DNA from: Acidobacteriota bacterium
GTDB lineage: Bacteria; Acidobacteriota; Terriglobia; Terriglobales; Acidobacteriaceae
DNA: 64,000 nt
Reading direction: 5' to 3'
Assembly: GCA_016196065.1 (NCBI GenBank)
Contig: JACPYL010000010.1
Coordinates: 1-64,000, forward strand
Under the pieces are notes generated by a model, which was given only the letters and a program-made list of their open reading frames with translations, was not told the DNA's origin and ran no database searches. The number at the start of each line of letters is the position of its first letter. The first letter of the stretch is position 1. Below, one piece after another: positions 26,754 to 35,806 of this stretch. Position numbers and translations under genes: made by a program.

Positions 26754-28439
26754 ATGCCGGTGAAAACGTACGACGCCATCGTGATCGGCTCCGGTATCAC
26801 TGGAGGCTGGGCAGCCAAGGAACTCACCGAGAAGGGCCTGGAAACGTTGGTCCTCGAAGCGGGGCGACCCATCGAGCCCAATAAAGACTACGTCGAGCAT
26901 GTCCCCGTCTGGCAGAAGAAGTTTCGTGATATGGGGGACCGCAATCGCTTCAACCGGGAGCAACCCGTTCAGCAGAAGTGCGGCGCGCTCGACGAGGTGA
27001 ACAGCAAGTTCTTCGTCAACGACCAGCAGAATCCCTACACCACGGCGGCCAACAAGCCTTTCCTGTGGATCCGCGGCCGCCAGGTTGGAGGGCGTTCCAT
27101 TATCTGGGGACGCCAGTCCTATCGCTGGAGTGACCTTGATTTCGAGGCCAACCAGCGCGAAGGAATCGCTGTTGACTGGCCCATTCGATATCAGGACATC
27201 GCTCCGTGGTACGACCACGTCGAAGATTTCGCCGGCATTAGCGGCCAGGCGGAAGGACTCCCGCAGCTTCCCGATGGGAAATTTCTTCCTCCGATGGAAA
27301 TGTCGTGCAGCGAACTCCTCGTCAAGGACGCCATTGCAAAATACTTTCCCGGCGAACGCATGATGACGATCGGCCGCAGCGCGGTGCTCACACGCCCCCA
27401 TCGCGGGCGTGCTGCCTGTCACTATTGCGGACCGTGTGACCACGGCTGCATCACGAAGTCGTATTTCAGTAGCCTGAATTCCACGCTGCCCGCCGCGCTT
27501 GCCACAGGCAAGCTCACCATCCGTCCCCATAGCGTTGTGCACAGCCTGATCTACGATTCCGCGACTCGCAAAGTGACTGGCGTCCGGGTGATCGATGGCC
27601 AATCCAAGGCTGCACTTGAATTCCATGGACGGATTGTTTTCCTGAACGCTTCGACGCTGGAGTCCACCCGCATCCTGCTGAATTCCACGACCCCGGAATT
27701 TCCCACCGGACTCGCCAATTCCAGCGGCCAGCTTGGGCGCAATCTCATGGACCACACCATGGGCGGCGGAGCGACCGGACGCATCCCCGGCAATGAAGAT
27801 AAGATTTCGAACGGCCGGCGTCCTAATGGCATCTACGTACCCCGGTTCCGCAACGTGAAGACCAAGCACCCGAATTTCCTGCGCGGATACGGCTTTCAGG
27901 GTGGAGGTTATCGCCAGTCGTGGGAACGCGGCAGCGATCTTGCAGGTTTCGGGCCCGAATTCAAGCACACACTGACACACCCCGGTCCATGGATGATGGA
28001 TTTTTATGGCTTTGGCGAATGCCTGCCTAATCCCGATAACGTTGCCGAACTCGATAAGGAAGTGAAAGACGAGTGGGGTATTCCTGCTTTGAAAATTGCC
28101 TGCGCGTGGAGCGACAACGAGCGCGCCCTGCTCAAGGACATGTCGATCGCCGCTGCGGAAATGCTGGCCGCCGCAGGCGCCCGCGACATCATGCCCTTCG
28201 TGGAAGACAACCCGCCTGGCCTCACCATCCACGAGATGGGAACGGCGCGCATGGGACGCGATCCCAAAACGTCGGTGCTGAATGCCAACAACCAGGCACA
28301 CGACGCGAAGAATCTGTTTGTAACGGACGGCGCATGTATGGCGTCGTCGTCATGCGTGAATCCGTCTCTGACCTATATGGCTTTGACCGCGCGAGCGTGT
28401 GATTTCGCGGTAGCCTCCATGAAAAAAGGAGAACTCTAG
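26754..28439 (+). CDS. GMC-family sugar dehydrogenase large (FAD) subunit
   Basis: 561 residues from ATG 26754 with a perfect AGGAGG upstream. FAD motif IGSGITGGWAAKEL (from residue 11), then EAGRPI. A middle Cys cluster (ACHYCGPCDHGC) and the C-terminal catalytic region (AHDAKNLFVTDGACMASSSC, NPSLTYMALTARA) complete the GMC fold. No signal of its own, consistent with export together with the Tat-bearing small subunit. Likely substrates are aldonates or glucosides; together with the isomerase behind it and the DUF1080 protein at 38548 it fits a glucoside 3-dehydrogenase. The cytochrome subunit is missing from the locus. Confidence 0.85.
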   Translation: MPVKTYDAIVIGSGITGGWAAKELTEKGLETLVLEAGRPIEPNKDYVEHVPVWQKKFRDMGDRNRFNREQPVQQKCGALDEVNSKFFVNDQQNPYTTAANKPFLWIRGRQVGGRSIIWGRQSYRWSDLDFEANQREGIAVDWPIRYQDIAPWYDHVEDFAGISGQAEGLPQLPDGKFLPPMEMSCSELLVKDAIAKYFPGERMMTIGRSAVLTRPHRGRAACHYCGPCDHGCITKSYFSSLNSTLPAALATGKLTIRPHSVVHSLIYDSATRKVTGVRVIDGQSKAALEFHGRIVFLNASTLESTRILLNSTTPEFPTGLANSSGQLGRNLMDHTMGGGATGRIPGNEDKISNGRRPNGIYVPRFRNVKTKHPNFLRGYGFQGGGYRQSWERGSDLAGFGPEFKHTLTHPGPWMMDFYGFGECLPNPDNVAELDKEVKDEWGIPALKIACAWSDNERALLKDMSIAAAEMLAAAGARDIMPFVEDNPPGLTIHEMGTARMGRDPKTSVLNANNQAHDAKNLFVTDGACMASSSCVNPSLTYMALTARACDFAVASMKKGEL

Positions 28440-28441
28440 AT

Positions 28442-29338
28442 ATGAATCGCCAGAATTGGGATCGTCGCACTTTTGTGGGGAGCCTGGCAGCGGCTGCTCT
28501 TCTTGCGCCCCGCCTGACATGGGCCGCTGGTTCCAACCGCGTCGAGAAAATCGGTATACAGCTCTACACCGTGCGCGAGCAGATGAAAACCGACTTCGAA
28601 GGTACGCTCGCCAAGGTCGCGGCCATCGGATACAAGGAATTCGAGTTCGCTGGATATTTCGATCACACGCCCCAGCAGGTGCGCGCCCTGCTCGACAAGA
28701 ACGGCGTCACCGCTCCCGCTGTCCACGTCGACTACAAGAGCCTGGCCGTCGACCGCTTTCCGAAGGTAATCGAAGACAGCAAAGTCATCGGCCACAAATA
28801 CATCGTGATGCCCTGGATCGACGACGATGTCCGCAAAGACCCCGACGGATGGAAGCGCTCCGCCGAAATCTTCAACCGCTGCGGTGAGGCCTGCAAAAAA
28901 GCCGGACTTCAGTTCGCCTATCACAACCACCATTTCGAATTCATCCAGGTTCACGGCAAGTACGCTTACGACATCATCCTCGAAGAGACGGATCCGAAGC
29001 TTGTCCAGATGGAAATGGATCTGTGCTGGATGACCATCGCCCGGCAGGATCCGATGGCCTATTTCAAGAAGTACCCGGGCCGGTTCCCGATGGTTCACGT
29101 GAAAGACGTAAAAGTCGTGCCACCCGTAGTGACGCCCGGCCAGCCGGTCGATTTTGAAAAAGTCTTCCCGGAGATGACCTCGGTCGGCAACGGTGTCATC
29201 AACTGGGCAAAGATTTTCGAGCACTCTAAAGAAGCCGGGATCAAGCATTACTTCGTCGAAGACGACTACCCGAAGGGCGCGGCCTTCGAAGAGATCAAGG
29301 CCAGCCACGACTACCTGGATAAACTGCGATGGGCATAA
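28442..29338 (+). CDS. Tat-exported sugar phosphate isomerase/epimerase-like TIM-barrel protein
   Basis: 298 residues from ATG 28442, 2 bp after the GMC gene. The N-terminus has a twin-arginine motif (DRRTFVG, residues 7-13) and a signal sequence ending TWAAG. The body is an AP-endonuclease-2/xylose-isomerase-like barrel: KIGIQLYTVREQM, HNHHFEF, VQMEMDLCWMTIA and MVHVKDVK supply the usual metal-binding His, Asp and Glu residues, and HYFVEDDYPKG ends the sheet. Such exported members accompany GMC/gluconate_2-dh3 pairs and are thought to act on keto-sugars. The exact reaction is unknown. Confidence 0.8.
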   Translation: MNRQNWDRRTFVGSLAAAALLAPRLTWAAGSNRVEKIGIQLYTVREQMKTDFEGTLAKVAAIGYKEFEFAGYFDHTPQQVRALLDKNGVTAPAVHVDYKSLAVDRFPKVIEDSKVIGHKYIVMPWIDDDVRKDPDGWKRSAEIFNRCGEACKKAGLQFAYHNHHFEFIQVHGKYAYDIILEETDPKLVQMEMDLCWMTIARQDPMAYFKKYPGRFPMVHVKDVKVVPPVVTPGQPVDFEKVFPEMTSVGNGVINWAKIFEHSKEAGIKHYFVEDDYPKGAAFEEIKASHDYLDKLRWA

Positions 29339-29370
29339 TTGCGGCTTAGCGCACTTCGATCAATCCATCT

Positions 29371-29398
29371 GACGAGACGCGGCTTGTCGTGTCTCGTC
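29371..29398. repeat. Hairpin repeat downstream of the isomerase gene
   Basis: GACGAGACGCGG and TCGTGTCTCGTC pair over 12 bp (two G-U pairs in RNA) around the loop CTTG. It stands 32 bp after the isomerase stop and could end the transcript of the GMC operon, though no T-tract follows. Its outer arm bases resemble the repeat at 13627-13648. Confidence 0.5.
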
Positions 29399-29508
29399 GG
29401 CATCCGGAAACGCGCCAGACGGACTTCCTTTAACGCGATCATTTTCATTCAGCGAGGTTGTTAGAGAGAAGCCCGTTGCCGGTCCTAACGTCGCAAGAGG
29501 AGTAATCC

Positions 29509-30999
29509 ATGTCGAAATTGGATGTGAATCGCCGCGAATTCCTTAAGATCGCCGCTGCAACTAGCGCGGCGCTGGCCGTGCCAAACCTGGCGCAGAGTGC
29601 TGTTTCATCCAAGATGATCGGCATCCAGGTGGGAGCAATTTCGTTCATCGATGAAGGCACCGAGAGGGTGCTGGATATCCTTCAGGAACGCGCCTGCGTG
29701 AACACCCTGTTTCTTGCGGTGTTTACCTACGGCCGCGGCATCGCCGGAAGGCAGATTCCGGGATACCCGCTGCCCGATCACGGCAAGCAGGAATACGACC
29801 TCAACTATCATGGCGGGAATTTCGCTACGCCTCATCCGCAGTATTACAAGAACACTGTAATAAAGCCCGCTCACGCGCCCGACCACGGCGACCTCGACAT
29901 CCTGGCCGAAGTGCTTCCGGCCGCGAAAAAGCGAGGGCTGAAGGTCATCTGCTGGATGGAAGACGTATTTCGCCCCGATCTGCCGAACATCGACAAAGTG
30001 CAGGAGCGGGATCTGTACGGGCGGAATATGGAGACGCTGTGCGTGAATAATCCCGACTACCTGAATTTCTTTACGGGCCTGGTCGAGGACTTCGCGCGCT
30101 CCTACGACATCGATGGGATCATGTGGGGATCCGAGCGGCAGGGTGCGCTTTCGGACAGCCTGGGCGCCACCCACGACACACCGCCCATTGATCCAGGAAA
30201 CGTAACTTGCTTCTGCGAATTTTGTCAGAAGAAAGCGAAAGAACGTGGCATCAATCCCGAACGCGCGAAGCAGGGGTTTCTGGAATTGGAAAAATTTGTT
30301 CGCGCGGCACGCAGCGGCAAACGTCCGTCGGACGGTTATTACGTGCAATTCTGGCGGATTCTATTGCGCTATCCCGAACTTGCTGCCTGGGAGATGCTCT
30401 TCACCGATAGCCTACGTGAGACCTATGCCGCACTCTACAAGACTGTAAAGACGGCCAAGCCGGCGGTTCCGGTGGGTTGGCACATATGGCACAACACTTC
30501 CTTCAATCCCATATACCGCGCGGAACAGGACTGGCAGGAACTCTCAAAGTATTCCGACTTCATCAAAGTCGTGATGTACAACAACTGCGGCGGCGAGCGA
30601 ATGGCACTTTACGTTGACAACCTCGGCTCAACCCTCTTCGGGGACCTCACGAAACAGCAATTCACGGAGTTTAACAACGAGGTCATGGGCTTCAAGGAAC
30701 GTGGCTACGACCAGATTCCGTATACAGGGCTGTCGGCCGACTACGTCACGCAGGAAACAAAGCGGGCACTGGCGGGAGTTGCCGGCACGAAAACTCAGAT
30801 ATGGGCCGGCCTTGATGTGGACATCCCGACTGAGGCTCCTAACAGCAAGCGCACGCGGCAAAGCGTGAAGGATGCCGTGACGGCGGCCCTCAGCGCGGGT
30901 GCGCCCGGCGTGATCTTGTCGCGCAAGTATTCCGAGATGCGGCTCGCCAACCTGAGCGGCGCGGGAGACGCAATTCGCGAACTGAAGCTATCCAGCTAA
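29509..30999 (+). CDS. Tat-exported TIM-barrel glycoside-hydrolase-like protein
   Basis: 496 residues from ATG 29509 behind GAGGAG. The leader NRREFLKIAAATSAALAVP has a canonical twin-arginine motif. The body looks like an alpha-amylase-like or GHL-type barrel: DILAEVLPAAKKRGLKVICW, YDIDGIMWGSERQG and a small Cys cluster CFCEFCQKKAKERG that may hold a metal. No catalytic pair can be named with certainty, and I do not recognise the exact family. It is preceded by the GMC/isomerase genes and faces another Tat protein, so a role in glycan handling is plausible. Confidence 0.6.
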   Translation: MSKLDVNRREFLKIAAATSAALAVPNLAQSAVSSKMIGIQVGAISFIDEGTERVLDILQERACVNTLFLAVFTYGRGIAGRQIPGYPLPDHGKQEYDLNYHGGNFATPHPQYYKNTVIKPAHAPDHGDLDILAEVLPAAKKRGLKVICWMEDVFRPDLPNIDKVQERDLYGRNMETLCVNNPDYLNFFTGLVEDFARSYDIDGIMWGSERQGALSDSLGATHDTPPIDPGNVTCFCEFCQKKAKERGINPERAKQGFLELEKFVRAARSGKRPSDGYYVQFWRILLRYPELAAWEMLFTDSLRETYAALYKTVKTAKPAVPVGWHIWHNTSFNPIYRAEQDWQELSKYSDFIKVVMYNNCGGERMALYVDNLGSTLFGDLTKQQFTEFNNEVMGFKERGYDQIPYTGLSADYVTQETKRALAGVAGTKTQIWAGLDVDIPTEAPNSKRTRQSVKDAVTAALSAGAPGVILSRKYSEMRLANLSGAGDAIRELKLSS

Positions 31000-31021
31000 G
31001 GGATGCGCAATCGAACGCGTT

Positions 31022-32596
31022 CTACACGAGCGGCTGCTCCGGGTTGTAATTGTGGCGCAGGGTGAGCGAGCCATCCGCATTGACCTTCTGCCGGCATGCC
31101 CAGCGCAGCGGATAACGTACGCCCTTGACCTCGAGTTCGGCTTTCAACCGCAACCCTTCCGGTCGAACGCCCGCGGGCAGCATCAGCATCGCTTGATGAA
31201 CGCCAGTCGGCTTCGGATACCCAGCGTCAACGCAACCGGAAACATTGATCTTGCCATCCTCGCTGAACACGCTGAGGCGAAGCACTCCCGGCACGGGTGA
31301 GATGCCGTCGTTCGCGAGCCCGAGCACGAGTCCGGCAACTCCGTCACGCTTGAACGTCCAAATGAACGACGGCCGAACCCGATAGCCGATTTGGCGAGCC
31401 ATTTCATCGATCGGCCCAGGGAACTTGTCGTAGTAGCTCAAGATGTTGCCGACAGTCTGGTTGTGCCAACTCCAAAGCGACAGGTAGTTCACACCGACGT
31501 CGGCTGCGTGGGAGATGATCTGCTCGTTGTAAGTAATTCCGTCTTCGTCAATCTGTAATTCCTTGGGATCGCCGGTAGTGAAACCAACTTCACAGATTGC
31601 AGCGGCCCAGGGAGGGCGGTAGGACAGTGCTTCGATTTGCGTGTTCTCAATGAAAATAGTGTCGGTGCGCAGCCAGTTGCCGGTGCGCAGCGTGCGATCG
31701 ACTAGGTCGGAGTTGCCAACATTACTGAAGTCGGGCTGGGTGTTCGTAGCCAGCGGAACTTTGGTCCAGTGCTCGAGTTGCGTCTCAAACATAGAGGCCC
31801 AAGTCTGCTCCGCAACCAACGGGCTGGCGAAAGGATTGCCCTCGTAGGGCCAAGTGTGCCCTTCGCCCCAAAATCCGTACATCATCGTGTCCATGAACTC
31901 GACCAGCGGGTGACCGTTGAATTCAGCGGCCAACAGTCCATTCAATTCGCGAAACGCTGCTTGATACGCGGGGTGATCGTATTGCGGTACGCGATTGTCT
32001 TTTTTGTATCGCATCTCCGCAGGGTTGCCCTTCCACTCCCCTTTGAGTTTGACGTAGGGAACCTTGTTGATAAGAAAATCCGGCATCCCCGGCTCAGGGA
32101 CGTCAGGGTTCTCCAACTGCACTCGGAATCCGATGCGCTTGTTATAGCGGCGGGCAAGATCGAACGTGATCTTCCATGATTCCGAGAAGTCGAGGCGGCC
32201 TGATTGCTTCTGGACATCGCGCCAGTTTGGACGGATGTAAATCTTCTGAGCGAAGGGCAGCTTGATCAGGTCCTCAAGCGTGCGTTCCAGCGTTTGTCCG
32301 GCGACGTGAAGCGGTCCTGTGTCGTCGGAAGCATAGACGACAAGGCCCATGCCGTAATTGCTGACGATGTCCTTGGATGGCGAAGTGACCATCCAGACCT
32401 CGCTCTCAGGCACAACCGCTGCTGGACCATACTGCGGGAACGGGCCTTGATACAGCCGGTCCGGCACCGCAGGCCCCGATCCCCAATCGTACTTGTCCCA
32501 GTTGTGTTCCGGCGTGTAAGCGTTGGCGGTGGCCTGGCACAAGCCAGCAGTGATTCCAGTGGCGGCAGCAGACTGCAAGAACCTGCGTCGATTCAT
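31022..32596 (-). CDS. Tat-exported protein, possibly glycoside-hydrolase-like
   Basis: 524 residues from ATG 32596 (GGAG upstream); a start at 32611 would only add five residues. Twin-arginine leader MNRRRFLQSAAATGITAG. The mature part has barrel-like segments (FAQKIYIRPNWRDVQ, ITFDLARRYNKRIGFRVQLE, FMDTMMYGFWGEGHTWPYEG, GVNYLSLWSWHN), and the last ~110 residues look like a beta-sandwich. The WGEGHTWPY segment could hold a catalytic Glu. It resembles DUF4832-type proteins, but this assignment is not secure. It is convergent with the preceding Tat protein, 22 bp apart. Confidence 0.55.
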   Translation of the reverse strand: MNRRRFLQSAAATGITAGLCQATANAYTPEHNWDKYDWGSGPAVPDRLYQGPFPQYGPAAVVPESEVWMVTSPSKDIVSNYGMGLVVYASDDTGPLHVAGQTLERTLEDLIKLPFAQKIYIRPNWRDVQKQSGRLDFSESWKITFDLARRYNKRIGFRVQLENPDVPEPGMPDFLINKVPYVKLKGEWKGNPAEMRYKKDNRVPQYDHPAYQAAFRELNGLLAAEFNGHPLVEFMDTMMYGFWGEGHTWPYEGNPFASPLVAEQTWASMFETQLEHWTKVPLATNTQPDFSNVGNSDLVDRTLRTGNWLRTDTIFIENTQIEALSYRPPWAAAICEVGFTTGDPKELQIDEDGITYNEQIISHAADVGVNYLSLWSWHNQTVGNILSYYDKFPGPIDEMARQIGYRVRPSFIWTFKRDGVAGLVLGLANDGISPVPGVLRLSVFSEDGKINVSGCVDAGYPKPTGVHQAMLMLPAGVRPEGLRLKAELEVKGVRYPLRWACRQKVNADGSLTLRHNYNPEQPLV

Positions 32597-32745
32597 TTCC
32601 GCTCCTCGCACAGCAAGTATTGAATGGCGACTGTTTGCTAACGAAGATAATAGATCATAATCGAAACAAAAGGAAAGGAAAGGAAGGAGGGGTGGAACTC
32701 ATGCAATTCGCGAGTTGATGTGCACCGTCGGAATGGTGCGCGAAA

Positions 32746-33423
32746 CTAGTCCAGGGGCGACGTCGAAACCCTCCAAGGCCAGCCCCCGTCCGGTTGGGTA
32801 GTCGGTGGCAGCTTGAAATGCTTGCTCAGCTTTTCGCGGAGCTGGAGTCGCGCGCGTAACAGGCGGGATTTCACCGCAGTCTGTTCGATGCCTAGAACCG
32901 ATGCAGTTTCTTTGATCGACAGGCCCTCGATGTCGCGAAGCACAAAAGTGATGCGAATCGCGGGCAGTAGTCCGCCTAAGGCTTTGCGGAGAATCTCCTG
33001 CAGTTCCGCACGGCTGTAAAGTTGCTCCGGGTTGGGAGACCAGTCCGCGACATCCATCGGAGTGTGTTCCCCATCTTGACTCTCGTATTCCAGTGGGATT
33101 TCGTATTTGTAGCGCTGCCTCCGTATCTTCATGATCGATTCATTCAGCGCAATGCGGATCAGCCAAGTTGAGAATTTCGAGTTCCCCTGAAATTGATCGA
33201 GTTTTTGAAACACCTTGAGGAATGTTTCCTGCACGGCTTCTTGCGCGTCTTCCAGATTGTTGGTTACTTGCTGGGCAATTCTCAGGAGCCTGCAGTCATA
33301 TCGCCGCACTAACTCTTCAAATGCGGCTATGTCGCCGTTCCTGGTTGACTCGACCAGTTGCAGATCTGGATCAAAGTGATCGCGAGTTGATGATCTAGTT
33401 TCTTCAAGCACGGCAGATTCCAT
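32746..33423 (-). CDS. ECF-type RNA polymerase sigma factor
   Basis: 225 residues from ATG 33423. Region 2: NLEDAQEAVQETFLKVFQKL and FSTWLIRIALNESIMKIRRQ. Region 4: ITFVLRDIEGLSIKETASVL and QTAVKSRLLRARLQLREKLS. The linker contains QDGEHTPMDVADW, closely parallel to the linker of the sigma factor at 12447, so the two are paralogues. No anti-sigma gene is adjacent. It is divergent from a winged-helix/TPR regulator, mirroring the arrangement at 10310-13145. Confidence 0.85.
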   Translation of the reverse strand: MESAVLEETRSSTRDHFDPDLQLVESTRNGDIAAFEELVRRYDCRLLRIAQQVTNNLEDAQEAVQETFLKVFQKLDQFQGNSKFSTWLIRIALNESIMKIRRQRYKYEIPLEYESQDGEHTPMDVADWSPNPEQLYSRAELQEILRKALGGLLPAIRITFVLRDIEGLSIKETASVLGIEQTAVKSRLLRARLQLREKLSKHFKLPPTTQPDGGWPWRVSTSPLD

Positions 33424-33789
33424 ATGAGCCTCAGTGTGCTACCCGCCCGGGATCAAATCCTGAATGTGTACCCGATGCGAGTCCTCTCCCCTTCGAGGAG
33501 CATGGGTTGATCGATGGCCAAGTTTCAGGCTATCGAGAACGGGTGTCGCCCCCGGTGCCTTCCCGAGCACCGTCCCATGCCCCTCCCAATACCACGGCGT
33601 TGGTGGATCGTCTGGCATATTCGCTATATGACGCGGCTGGAAGCAAAGGGTCAATTCACCCCGACTTTTTTGCGAATAGTCTGTGCCTTTCCAGCTAAGC
33701 GATTTATTTTCATAAAATTAAGACAAGACATATCCCCTGAATCGGTCGGGTTGAATCGTGCTAGACTGCCAGCCGACGCGAGGAGCGCA
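33424..33789. other. 366-bp divergent control region
   Basis: No supportable gene. It separates the ECF sigma gene (minus) from the winged-helix/TPR gene (plus). An AT-rich patch at ~33700-33735 and a TAGACT box at 33762-33767 with a poor upstream match suggest a promoter for the plus-strand gene. The frame of that gene stays open upstream to 33514, but the residues there show no domain and the good Shine-Dalgarno sequence sits at 33781. Confidence 0.45.
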
Positions 33790-35664
33790 ATGGAAAAGTG
33801 GCGGAGCACTTCGGTCTTGCGATTTGGGACCTACGAAGTCGATCCGCATGCTGGCGAGTTGCGTAAAGGCGGCGTCAGAATCAAGGTCCAGCAGCAACCC
33901 CTCAAACTTCTGGAAATATTGTTGGAGCATCCCGGAGAGGTTGTTACTCGGGAGGAATTACGCTCCCGCGTTTGGCCGGAAGAAAGTTTCGGGGACTTCG
34001 ATCAGGCCGTCAACGTCGCGATCGCGAAACTACGGGGTGCTCTCGGTGACTCCGCCGACAATCCCCGCTTTATCGAGACCATTCCCCGCCGCGGCTACCG
34101 ATTTCTCGCTGAAGTTTCCGTGCTGCACGGGGACGCCGGAAAGCCCGGCGAAGACTCCCCGCGGAATGATGCCGGGGTCGCTGCGCCAGCTACACCGCAA
34201 ACCTCTTCCCCCAAACTGAATTGGAAGTTCATCGGAGTCGCACTCGTTCTATTGGCTCTCCTCGCGGTCGCGATCATGCGTTGGCGCGACCGTTCCGCAA
34301 CGAATGCTTTGTCGAGCCCCATTCGATCACTGGCTGTCCTTCCGCTGGAAAATCTTTCCGGCGATACGCAGGATTATTTTGCCGATGGAATGACCGATGA
34401 ACTCATCACCGACTTGGCCCAGATCAGCGCCCTGCGAGTGATCTCCCGTACTTCGGTGATGCCTTACAAAGGGGCGCGACGGCCCTTGCCCGTGATCGCG
34501 CGAGAGCTGAATGTAGACGCTATCGTCGAGGGTACTGTCCTTCATTCGGGCAACCAGGTTCGGATTACAGCGCAGCTTATCCAAGCGTCTACTGACAAGC
34601 ATCTGTGGGCTGAGAGCTACCAGGGCGACTTGCGCAACACTTTGTCGCTGCAAAAACAGGTGGCGAGTGCGATCGCCGACCAGATCCGGATTGAATTGAC
34701 CCCCAACGAACAAGCAGCACTGAGAAGCACGAAAGCGGTTGATCCCGAAGCGTACGAAGACTACCTGAAAGGACGTTTCTTCTTTAACAAGCGGAATAGT
34801 AACGAGAAAGCGCAATCGTTCTTTCAGCAGGCGATCGAAAAGGATCCGAACTATGCTCCCCCGTATACCGGCCTCGCGGACATCGCCCAGCTCGCCGATA
34901 ACCCTCGCCTGGCGCGGGAAGCGTTGCAAAAAGCGCTCGATCTGGACAGCGGACTTGCTGAAGCGCACAACTCCCTGGGGGAATTGCTGTACCGCTTCGA
35001 CAGGGACTGGACTGGCGCCGAGAAAGAATTCAAGCGTGCTCTTCAACTCAATCCCGGCTATGCGCCGGCGCACCACTGGTATTCCATGTACCTGTCCTTT
35101 ATGGGCCGAAAGCCGGAGGCACTTGCCGAGGCCGAAAAAGCCGTGGAACTGGATCCGTTGTCGCCAGTTGTCGGCGCGAACCTGGCAAAAATCTTGCAGG
35201 AAAACGGAGAGTACGACAAAGCTTTCGACCGGGCGAAGAAGACTTTGGAGATTGATCCCAACTCCGCCGTAACCCATGCCGTACTTGGCATGTGGTACGA
35301 AGACAAGAAAATCTATCCCGAGGCGATCCGCGAGTATAAGCTCGCACTGCAATTGGGCGGCGAATCGTCGGAGATGCACGGTCTTCTTGGATATGCCTAT
35401 GCCGTGGCAGGAGATCGCGGCAACGCGGAACTAGCGATTCGTGACCTCAAGCAGCTTTGGCCGGAACGATCGCGAGCCGCACTGGACTTGGCAACGATTT
35501 ATTCCGGGCTAGGCCAAAAGGGTGAGGCAGTTTACTGGCTGGGAAAGGCCAACGAGAAGGATGTGGGCGACTTAATCTCAATTGGGCAAAGCCATCGTTT
35601 TGCCGCGCTGCATGGTGATTCACGATTTCGAGCGCTTGTTAAGCAGGTCGGGGCTCCGAAATAG
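33790..35664 (+). CDS. CadC-like winged-helix regulator with membrane segment and TPR repeats
   Basis: 624 residues from ATG 33790 behind AGGAG. N-terminal OmpR-type winged helix (FGTYEVDPHAGELRKGGVRI, VVTREELRSRVWPEESFGDF, FIETIPRRGYRFLAEV). A membrane helix at ~140-155 (FIGVALVLLALLAVAIM) is followed by a TolB/FlgO-like domain (LAVLPLENLSGDTQDYFADG, GTVLHSGNQVRITAQLI) and several TPRs (YAPPYTGLADIAQLA, PGYAPAHHWYSMYLSFMG). It is a full-length paralogue of the protein at 10310. Together with the divergent ECF sigma gene it forms the second copy of the module. Confidence 0.8.
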   Translation: MEKWRSTSVLRFGTYEVDPHAGELRKGGVRIKVQQQPLKLLEILLEHPGEVVTREELRSRVWPEESFGDFDQAVNVAIAKLRGALGDSADNPRFIETIPRRGYRFLAEVSVLHGDAGKPGEDSPRNDAGVAAPATPQTSSPKLNWKFIGVALVLLALLAVAIMRWRDRSATNALSSPIRSLAVLPLENLSGDTQDYFADGMTDELITDLAQISALRVISRTSVMPYKGARRPLPVIARELNVDAIVEGTVLHSGNQVRITAQLIQASTDKHLWAESYQGDLRNTLSLQKQVASAIADQIRIELTPNEQAALRSTKAVDPEAYEDYLKGRFFFNKRNSNEKAQSFFQQAIEKDPNYAPPYTGLADIAQLADNPRLAREALQKALDLDSGLAEAHNSLGELLYRFDRDWTGAEKEFKRALQLNPGYAPAHHWYSMYLSFMGRKPEALAEAEKAVELDPLSPVVGANLAKILQENGEYDKAFDRAKKTLEIDPNSAVTHAVLGMWYEDKKIYPEAIREYKLALQLGGESSEMHGLLGYAYAVAGDRGNAELAIRDLKQLWPERSRAALDLATIYSGLGQKGEAVYWLGKANEKDVGDLISIGQSHRFAALHGDSRFRALVKQVGAPK

Positions 35665-35717
35665 TGTCCCGGCGTGCTGATTTGGCCATTTTGGGGCCGA
35701 CGGGCCCACCTATCCTC

Positions 35718-35746
35718 TTGACCCACCCCCCGGCCCGAGGGATAAT
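35718..35746 (+). promoter_or_regulatory. Sigma-70 promoter before the protein kinase gene
   Basis: TTGACC (35718-35723) and GATAAT (35741-35746) are spaced by exactly 17 bp, close to consensus, and lie 60 bp before the GTG start of the kinase. Confidence 0.6.
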
Positions 35747-35806
35747 TTCCGCCTTAGTTTTCTGTCCTAAAAGCGGCATCCCCAGCCGACTTCCCAGGAG
35801 TTCCAC

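Noticed and set aside
26682-28301. 539-codon minus-strand frame opposite the GMC subunit
   Set aside because: Antisense shadow; the GMC gene carries FAD and catalytic motifs.
33514-33789. Upstream in-frame extension of the second winged-helix/TPR gene
   Set aside because: It crosses the divergent promoter region and shows no domain; a good Shine-Dalgarno sequence precedes ATG 33790.
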